A DNA stretch of 64,000 bases from Polaribacter aestuariivivens (GTDB lineage: Bacteria; Bacteroidota; Bacteroidia; Flavobacteriales; Flavobacteriaceae), in contig NZ_VANR01000001.1 of the NCBI RefSeq assembly GCF_005885675.1, forward strand, positions 620,001 to 684,000, written 5' to 3'. The notes under the pieces are model-generated. The model did no database searches, was not told the DNA's origin, and saw only the letters and a program-made list of their open reading frames with translations. Made by a program: the position numbers and the translations under genes. Below, in pieces: positions 58,677 through 64,000 of the stretch. How positions within the stretch are numbered: the first letter of the stretch is position 1; each line of letters opens with the position of its first letter.

Positions 58677-59999
58677 ATGAAAAAAAGTATTTTATCTCTT
58701 GCTTCAGCGATGTTGCTTGCATTTAGTGCAAATGCACAAAAAGTTGAATTTGAAGAGTACAATTTAGATAACGGAATGCATGTAATTTTACATCAAGACA
58801 ATTCTGCGCCTGTTGTTACTGTTGGTGTAATGTATAATGTAGGATCTGTTGATGAAATTGATGGTAAAACAGGTATGGCTCATTTTTATGAACACTTATT
58901 GTTTACAGGCACAAAAAATATTGAACGTGGAAAATGGAGTGAAATACAATCTTCAAGAGGTGGAAGTGGAAACGCAAACACAAATTGGGACAGAACCTAT
59001 TATTACGGAACTTTTCCTTCTAATGAATTAAAGTTAGGTTTATGGATGGAGTCTGAAAGACTTTTACACCCAATTGTAGATCAAAAAGCGGTAGATACTC
59101 AAAATGAAGTTGTAAAAGAAGAGAAAAGACAGCGTATGGACAATGCACCTTATGGTAAAATCCAATACGGAATGATTTACAAGCACATTTTTGACAAACA
59201 TAATTATGGAAGACCTTTAATTGGTTATATTGAAGATTTGGATAACGCTAAATTAGAAGAATTTAAAGCGTTTTATGACAAGTGGTATATGCCTAACAAT
59301 GCTGTGTTAGTTGTTGCTGGTGATTTTGAGAAAAAAGAAACAAAATCTTTAATAAAAAATTACTTTGGAACAATACCTGCAAGAACAACTCCTAAAAAAG
59401 TTAAAATTGTAGAACCGGAAAGAACTGAAGAAAAAAGAGTAACAGAATATGACTCTAACATTCAGTTACCAGCAATTGTTTTAGCATATAAAACACCTTC
59501 TATGAGAGATAGAGAGGCAAAAGTTTTAGATGTAATTTCTACCATTTTAAGTGATGGAAAAAGTTCTAGATTGCAAAAGAAGTTAGTGGAAGACAAAAAG
59601 AAAGCACTAGCAGTTTTTTCTTTTGGAAGACCTTTAGTAGATTATAGTGTTTACACAATAGGTGCAATTCCTTTAGGAGAAACTTCTTTAGATGATTTAA
59701 TTAAAGAAATGGATGAAGAAATCTTAAAATTACAAACAGAATTAGTTTCTGATGAAGATTTACAAAAAGTAAGAAATAAGTTTGAGAATAGCTATGTAGC
59801 TGCTAACTCAAGTGTACAAGGTATTGCTTCATCTTTAGTAACTAACTACTTGTTAATGGGAGATACTAAAAGAATTAATACCGATATAGAAATTATAAAC
59901 TCTATTACTAAAGAAGAAATTAGAGAGGTTGCTAAAAAGTATTTAGCTAAAAACAGAAGAGTTGTAATAGATTATTTGCCAGAATCTCAAAAGAAATAA
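58677..59999 (+). CDS. M16-family zinc metallopeptidase, active subunit
   Basis: A 440-residue secreted protease with a signal peptide (1-20, ending SANAQ). The inverted zinc motif HxxEH is HFYEH at 69-73, with the third ligand near Glu148/149 in VVKEEK. It has two M16 domains, half the size of pitrilysin. The next gene, 18 nt downstream, codes for a partner without the zinc motif, so the two likely form a heterodimer like mitochondrial processing peptidase. It degrades peptides in the periplasm or processes proteins; substrate unknown. Confidence 0.92.
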   Translation: MKKSILSLASAMLLAFSANAQKVEFEEYNLDNGMHVILHQDNSAPVVTVGVMYNVGSVDEIDGKTGMAHFYEHLLFTGTKNIERGKWSEIQSSRGGSGNANTNWDRTYYYGTFPSNELKLGLWMESERLLHPIVDQKAVDTQNEVVKEEKRQRMDNAPYGKIQYGMIYKHIFDKHNYGRPLIGYIEDLDNAKLEEFKAFYDKWYMPNNAVLVVAGDFEKKETKSLIKNYFGTIPARTTPKKVKIVEPERTEEKRVTEYDSNIQLPAIVLAYKTPSMRDREAKVLDVISTILSDGKSSRLQKKLVEDKKKALAVFSFGRPLVDYSVYTIGAIPLGETSLDDLIKEMDEEILKLQTELVSDEDLQKVRNKFENSYVAANSSVQGIASSLVTNYLLMGDTKRINTDIEIINSITKEEIREVAKKYLAKNRRVVIDYLPESQKK

Positions 60000-60017
60000 T
60001 AAAATAAAAGAAGAAAA

Positions 60018-62066
60018 ATGAAAACTAAGATATTTTCAATAATAACATTATTATTCATATCAATAAATGTCTCTGCACAGATTGATAGAACAAAAATGCC
60101 AGAATCTGGACCAGCTCCAAAAATTAATATAGGAACTCCTAAAAAATTTACACTCAAAAATGGTTTACAAGTTTTGGTTGTAGAAAATCATAAACTACCA
60201 AGAGTTTCTGTTACATTAGATATAGATAACAAACCAATGGCTTTTGGAGATAAAGCCGGAATTGAAGGTTTTGTTGGCGGACTTTTAGGAACTGGGTCTA
60301 CCAATATTTCTAAAGATGACTTTGATAAAGAAGTAGATTATTTAGGAGCTAACATTGGTTTTGGAGCACAAAGCGCTTATGCAAGTTCACTATCTAAATA
60401 CTTTCCAAGAGTTTTAGAATTAATGGCAGATGCTGCATTTAACCCAGTTTTTTCGCAAGAAGAATTTGACAAACAAATGAAGCAAGCTTTAGATGGTATA
60501 AAATCTAGTCAAAATAGTGTTGCTGCAATTGCAGGTCAAGTAGATAGAGCTTTAACTTATGGTAAAGATCATCCTTATGGAGAAATCACTACAGAAACAA
60601 CTCTAAACAACATCTCATTACAAGATGTTAAAGATTTATATGCAAAAATTTTCAAACCTAATAATGCTTACTTAGTTGTTATAGGTGATGTAGAGTTTGC
60701 TGATGTAAAAAAACAAATTACTCAACTATTTAGTGATTGGCAACCTGCTGTTATGACTCCTGTTACATTGCCTGAAGTAACAAATCCAGCAACTACAGAA
60801 ATTAACTTCATAAACATGCCAAATGCTGTACAATCTGAAGTAGCAATTATTAGTGTTGTAGATTTAAAAATGACTGATAAAGATTATTATGCAACACTTT
60901 TAGCAAACCAAATTCTTGGTGGTGGTGGAACTGGTAGATTGTATAAAAATTTACGTGAAGACAAAGGATACACTTATGGTGCTTATTCTGGTGTTGGAGC
61001 AAGCAGGTATGCAAGTAGATTTAAAGCGTCTGCCTCTGTAAGAAACATGGTTACAGACAGTGCAGTTGTAGAAGCAATGAAAGAAATTAATACAATTCGT
61101 TACCAAAAAGCAACACAACAAGAGTTAGACATTGCAAAAGCAAAATACTTAGGAAACTTTGTAAAAGCTGTTGAAAGACCAAGTACAATTGCTAGTTACG
61201 CATTAAGCATTCTTCAAAATAATTTACCTGAAGATTATTATGAAAACTATTTAAAAAACATAAATGCTGTTACTTTAGATGACGTTCAAAACGCTGCAAT
61301 TAAATATTTTAGAGGTGATAAAGCAAGAATTGTTATTACAGGAAAAGGAATTGATGTTCTTAAAAACTTAGAAAAAACTGATTACGTAATCAAGTATTTT
61401 GATAAGGAAGGTAATCCTACAGACAAGCCTGCAATGACATTACCAATTCCTGATGGAATGACTGCAGAAAAAGTAGTAAATAAGTATATAGAAGCTATTG
61501 GTGGTAAAGACAAAGTTATGGATGTAAAAACCACTTTAACGATTGCAAATGCAACTATACAAGGTACACCTTTAGTTATGACTATGAAGGCATCTTCTCC
61601 AAACAAATCTTCGCAAGAAATTGCTGTGATGGGTAATGTAATGCAAAAAACAGTTTTTGACGGTACTAAAGGATATTCCGAAGCTAGAGGTCAAAAAATG
61701 GAAATGCAACCAGACCAAATTGCAGAAGCAAAAAGCGGAAATGCTATTTTTAGTGATTTAGCATACACAACTGGAGAATTAGTAAGAATTGAGCCTTTAG
61801 AAGGTAAAAATGCAATTGTTTTAAAATACAATGATACTGAAGTATTTTACGATATGGCTTCTGGTTTAAAAGTAAAAGAAGTAAAAACAGTAAAAACTCC
61901 AGATGGTAAAGAAATAAAAACACCAACTGTATTTTCTGATTACAAAGCAGTAAATGGTATTATGTTTCCTCATTCAATTATGATAAAATCTGGACCAATG
62001 AACTTAGATTTTGTTATTAAAGAAATTAAGGTAAATGAAGGTGTTTCTGATGCAGATTTTAAATAA
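60018..62066 (+). CDS. M16-family protein, inactive subunit, with C-terminal extra domain
   Basis: A 682-residue secreted protein; signal peptide 1-20 (ending NVSAQ). Residues 40-460 form two M16 domains, but the HxxEH position reads GFVGGLL, so it cannot bind zinc in the usual way; it keeps the substrate-gripping C-terminal domain with GGGGTGRLYKNLREDKGYTYG near 296-316. Residues about 480-682 form an extra beta-rich domain resembling LolA/outer-membrane-lipoprotein-sorting folds (VVNKYIEAIGGKDKVMDVKT). It is cotranscribed with the active subunit. Confidence 0.9.
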   Translation: MKTKIFSIITLLFISINVSAQIDRTKMPESGPAPKINIGTPKKFTLKNGLQVLVVENHKLPRVSVTLDIDNKPMAFGDKAGIEGFVGGLLGTGSTNISKDDFDKEVDYLGANIGFGAQSAYASSLSKYFPRVLELMADAAFNPVFSQEEFDKQMKQALDGIKSSQNSVAAIAGQVDRALTYGKDHPYGEITTETTLNNISLQDVKDLYAKIFKPNNAYLVVIGDVEFADVKKQITQLFSDWQPAVMTPVTLPEVTNPATTEINFINMPNAVQSEVAIISVVDLKMTDKDYYATLLANQILGGGGTGRLYKNLREDKGYTYGAYSGVGASRYASRFKASASVRNMVTDSAVVEAMKEINTIRYQKATQQELDIAKAKYLGNFVKAVERPSTIASYALSILQNNLPEDYYENYLKNINAVTLDDVQNAAIKYFRGDKARIVITGKGIDVLKNLEKTDYVIKYFDKEGNPTDKPAMTLPIPDGMTAEKVVNKYIEAIGGKDKVMDVKTTLTIANATIQGTPLVMTMKASSPNKSSQEIAVMGNVMQKTVFDGTKGYSEARGQKMEMQPDQIAEAKSGNAIFSDLAYTTGELVRIEPLEGKNAIVLKYNDTEVFYDMASGLKVKEVKTVKTPDGKEIKTPTVFSDYKAVNGIMFPHSIMIKSGPMNLDFVIKEIKVNEGVSDADFK

Positions 62067-62092
62067 TTAAAACAGAAACCTACTTAATTATT

Positions 62093-62130
62093 AAAGAGCC
62101 AAAACAAATTGTTTTGGCTCTTTTTTTATA
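62093..62130 (+). terminator. Terminator after the M16 pair
   Basis: AAAGAGCCAAAACAA/TTGTTTTGGCTCTTT, 15 bp, with a T-run on the plus strand, 27 nt after the stop codon. Confidence 0.88.
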
Positions 62131-62172
62131 AATTTATATTTTAAGGTTTCAGAAAATAAAACTTTAAAAATA

Positions 62173-63048
62173 TTATTTTTTCTTGTTCACTAAATAAACA
62201 CCCAATAAAATAATAATTCCAGCAAATATTTGTAGTAAACTTAATTTTTCTCCATCTAACATACCCCAAAAAATAGCTACTATAGGTATTAAATAAGTTA
62301 CAGATGACGAAAAAACTGGATCTGAAATATGTACCATTTTATTATAAATAGTTTTTGCAATACCAGTTCCTACAATTGCTAAAACTGCAACATATCCTAA
62401 AGAATTCATTAACCCCTCATCTTGTAAACTAAATGTGGTGAAAAAATCTGTAAAAGATAATACCACAAACGCAGGAACAATTAATAACAAAAAATTACCT
62501 GTAACTATAGAAAGCGCATTTAAATCATTTAAATATTTTTTAACCATATTTGCGTTAAACGCATACCCAACAGAAGCAACAATTATTAATAAAGCATACC
62601 AATAATTTTGATCTGGATTTAAAACTGCTCCTTTTAAAATTAAAATTAACGTACCCACCAAACCAATTAAAATACCATATAATTGCTGTTTTTTAAAACC
62701 AAAGCCAAATATAATTGCTCCTAAAATTAAGGTGTTAAATGGAGTTAATGAATTTAATATGGAAACTATGGAACTATCTATACTTGTAATTGCAAAAGCA
62801 AATAAAAAACCTGGAACAAAAGTTCCAGCAATAGCCGTATAAACAATATACTTATAATGTTTTTTTTGAATTTTTTTTAATGATTTTGGCGCAACAGAAA
62901 GTAGAAAAATTGCTGTAAAAATCATTCTAAGCGCACCTAATTGAATTGGTGTAACACCTAAAAGTGCTTTTTTCATTAGAATAAAAGAACTTCCCCAAAC
63001 TAAGGAGAGTAAAATTAAGTACAACCATTTTTGTTGTTGATTATTCAT
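62173..63048 (-). CDS. EamA/DMT-family transporter
   Basis: A 291-residue inner-membrane protein with ten membrane segments in two EamA repeats (about 5-138 and 150-288). Typical blocks are WGSSFILMKKALLGVTPIQLG near 19 and the second-repeat YLIPIVAIFWGMLDGEKLSL near 249. Members export amino acids, nucleobases or other metabolites. No substrate can be inferred. It is a single-gene unit convergent with the M16 pair. Confidence 0.92.
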   Translation of the reverse strand: MNNQQQKWLYLILLSLVWGSSFILMKKALLGVTPIQLGALRMIFTAIFLLSVAPKSLKKIQKKHYKYIVYTAIAGTFVPGFLFAFAITSIDSSIVSILNSLTPFNTLILGAIIFGFGFKKQQLYGILIGLVGTLILILKGAVLNPDQNYWYALLIIVASVGYAFNANMVKKYLNDLNALSIVTGNFLLLIVPAFVVLSFTDFFTTFSLQDEGLMNSLGYVAVLAIVGTGIAKTIYNKMVHISDPVFSSSVTYLIPIVAIFWGMLDGEKLSLLQIFAGIIILLGVYLVNKKK

Positions 63049-63142
63049 GTGATATTTTTTTCTATTTGCAAAAGTGTAACAATTATTAAGATATCAAATT
63101 GATTATTGATAAATTTGCAACATAATTTAATCACTAAATATT

Positions 63143-63568
63143 ATGACAATCAAAAAAATATTCTTTTCAATAACAATAGCGCTTTTTGTACTAACTAGCT
63201 GTAATGAAAACAAGGAAGTAAAAAAAGAAAATATTTCTTTAGCTATTTCTGGTATGACTTGTGAAATAGGTTGTGCAAAAACCATTCAATCTAAATTATC
63301 TAAAAAAGAAGGTGTTTTAGATGCTAAAGTAATTTTTAATGATAGTATTGCAAACATTGAATTTGATGCAAACACAACGTCAAAAAAAAACTTAATTGCT
63401 TTTGTTGATGGAATTGCTGGTGGAGATTTATACAAAGCTTCTGAAACAGCTACAAAAAAACATTCTTGTACAGAAAACTGTAAGAAAGATTGTGAGCATA
63501 AAATGGCCAAAAAAATGGAGTGTAAAGAAGATTGTAAAATGGCTTGTTGCGCAGACAAAACTGAATAA
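63143..63568 (+). CDS. Lipoprotein with an HMA-like metal-binding domain and Cys-rich tail
   Basis: A 141-residue lipoprotein; lipobox LTSC gives Cys20. Residues 30-98 fit the heavy-metal-associated ferredoxin-like fold (ISLAISGMTCEIGCAKTIQS), but the metal loop is Cys-x3-Cys in place of Cys-x2-Cys. The C-terminal 30 residues are Cys/Lys-rich (CTENCKKDCEHK..., CKEDCKMACC) with nine cysteines. Copper or zinc binding at the envelope is likely. A single-gene unit with a terminator after it. Confidence 0.88.
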   Translation: MTIKKIFFSITIALFVLTSCNENKEVKKENISLAISGMTCEIGCAKTIQSKLSKKEGVLDAKVIFNDSIANIEFDANTTSKKNLIAFVDGIAGGDLYKASETATKKHSCTENCKKDCEHKMAKKMECKEDCKMACCADKTE

Positions 63569-63583
63569 GAAATTATTATATAT

Positions 63584-63615
63584 AAAAAAATCAGGCTTTA
63601 AGCCTGATTTTTTTT
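63584..63615. terminator. Bidirectional terminator
   Basis: AAAAATCAGGCTT/AAGCCTGATTTTT stem with T-runs on both strands, between the HMA-like gene and the convergent partial gene. Confidence 0.88.
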
Positions 63616-63636
63616 GAGTTTTCTTTTCTTAAGCTA

Positions 63637-64000
63637 TTAAAATTGATAACCTGTCCAACCAAAAACAGAAGTATCTGCACCTCCAGAAGTAGCTGCGGTT
63701 AAATTGATTTTTGCATTACCAGTAGTTGTATTTTTTACATCTGTAATATCTAAACCATTAGCAGTATTTGCTGTACCAGTAATATCGGTGTTATCATTTG
63801 CACTTCCTTTTCCATCTTGTAAATCTACTACATCAGAATATGTTGCATTTGCACCTAAAGCTATGTAAGCGTTAGTTATTATAGCAGTTGCACCTCTTCT
63901 AACTTTAATCGCATCAGACATATCTACACCTGCTGCATTATTTATTATGGTAATTTTGTTTATCGTAAAATTAGATTGATTGATATCTGTTGGTGTATTA
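63637..64000 (-). CDS. C-terminal part of a surface-type protein (cut by the window edge)
   Basis: An open frame with no stop between 63637 and the right edge; the ATG at 63921 is internal, as coding continues through NQSNFTINKITIINNAAGVD upstream of it. The sequence is Asn/Thr/Ala/Gly-rich with evenly spaced hydrophobic residues (AIKVRRGATAIITNAYIALG), as in right-handed beta-helix or adhesin-like proteins, and ends SVFGWTGYQF. The N-terminus and function are not visible. Confidence 0.72.
   Translation of the reverse strand, partial: NTPTDINQSNFTINKITIINNAAGVDMSDAIKVRRGATAIITNAYIALGANATYSDVVDLQDGKGSANDNTDITGTANTANGLDITDVKNTTTGNAKINLTAATSGGADTSVFGWTGYQF

Overview
The window is a chromosomal segment of a member of the Flavobacteriaceae (Bacteroidota), most like a marine genus such as Polaribacter or Tenacibaculum. 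The DNA is visibly AT-rich, and most genes lack a Shine-Dalgarno sequence. Promoters follow the Bacteroidota pattern TTTG-N17-21-TAnnTTTG. Lineage markers are gliding genes gldE and gldD, a PID-CTERM-like mini-protein, DUF3098 next to ftsX and uppP, DUF5689 next to a TonB receptor, a Cys-less L32, a C-terminally extended L21 and a CrtY-type lycopene cyclase. The genus is inference; the family is well supported. There is no rRNA operon, prophage, transposase or CRISPR array.

Layout. 0-9 kb: LytTR regulator, HPt protein and Lrp regulator; accC-accB-fabH-rpmF-yceD block; pdxA/ribE; a mini-protein; a CAT-anticodon tRNA; polyprenyl synthase. 9-16 kb: TetR-controlled TolC/MFP/RND efflux operon with a clear promoter and palindromic operator. 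16-24 kb: recX, lipoproteins, threonine dehydrogenase, thioredoxin-like protein, lycopene cyclase, a tandem pair of paralogous lipoproteins. 23-27 kb: truB-uppP-DUF3098-ftsX and an epimerase, next to an orphan gene flanked by two copies of the same hairpin. 27-30 kb: lipoprotein/membrane protein/histidine kinase/response regulator operon. 30-35.5 kb: TonB receptor with DUF5689 lipoprotein, and a secreted EEP nuclease on the other side of the promoter region. 35.6-41.4 kb: rng, a 29-residue ribosomal-type protein, HU, mutY, ssb, gldE, gldD. 41.5-54 kb: kelch-like lipoprotein, membrane-anchored MutS homologue, then a molybdenum cofactor (Moco) block (moeB, mobA, moaC, moeA, moaA) interleaved with a cytochrome c, a ParDE module, YeeE/YedE sulfur-transport proteins and small unknowns. 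54-64 kb: LytTR/TPR-kinase two-component system, rpmA-rplU, an M16 peptidase pair, an EamA exporter, a metal-binding lipoprotein and a truncated surface-type protein at the right edge.

Most striking: (i) a GC-rich palindromic repeat (core TCTCGACTGCGCTCGA) at seven loci, six of them in the Moco block, three lying in frame inside moeB, mobA and moeA; (ii) two LytTR-like direct repeats with a 21-bp period followed by a hairpin and a terminator, the layout of a small-RNA gene; (iii) an exact duplication of a terminator hairpin flanking an unknown gene, one copy only 15 nt upstream of the epimerase start; (iv) a small PID-CTERM-like protein preceded by a run of six G. None is proven to be a new system.

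Moco synthesis is incomplete here: moaD, moaE and molybdate transport genes are not in the window. The Moco genes, cytochrome c and sulfur-transport proteins together suggest support for a molybdoenzyme encoded elsewhere.
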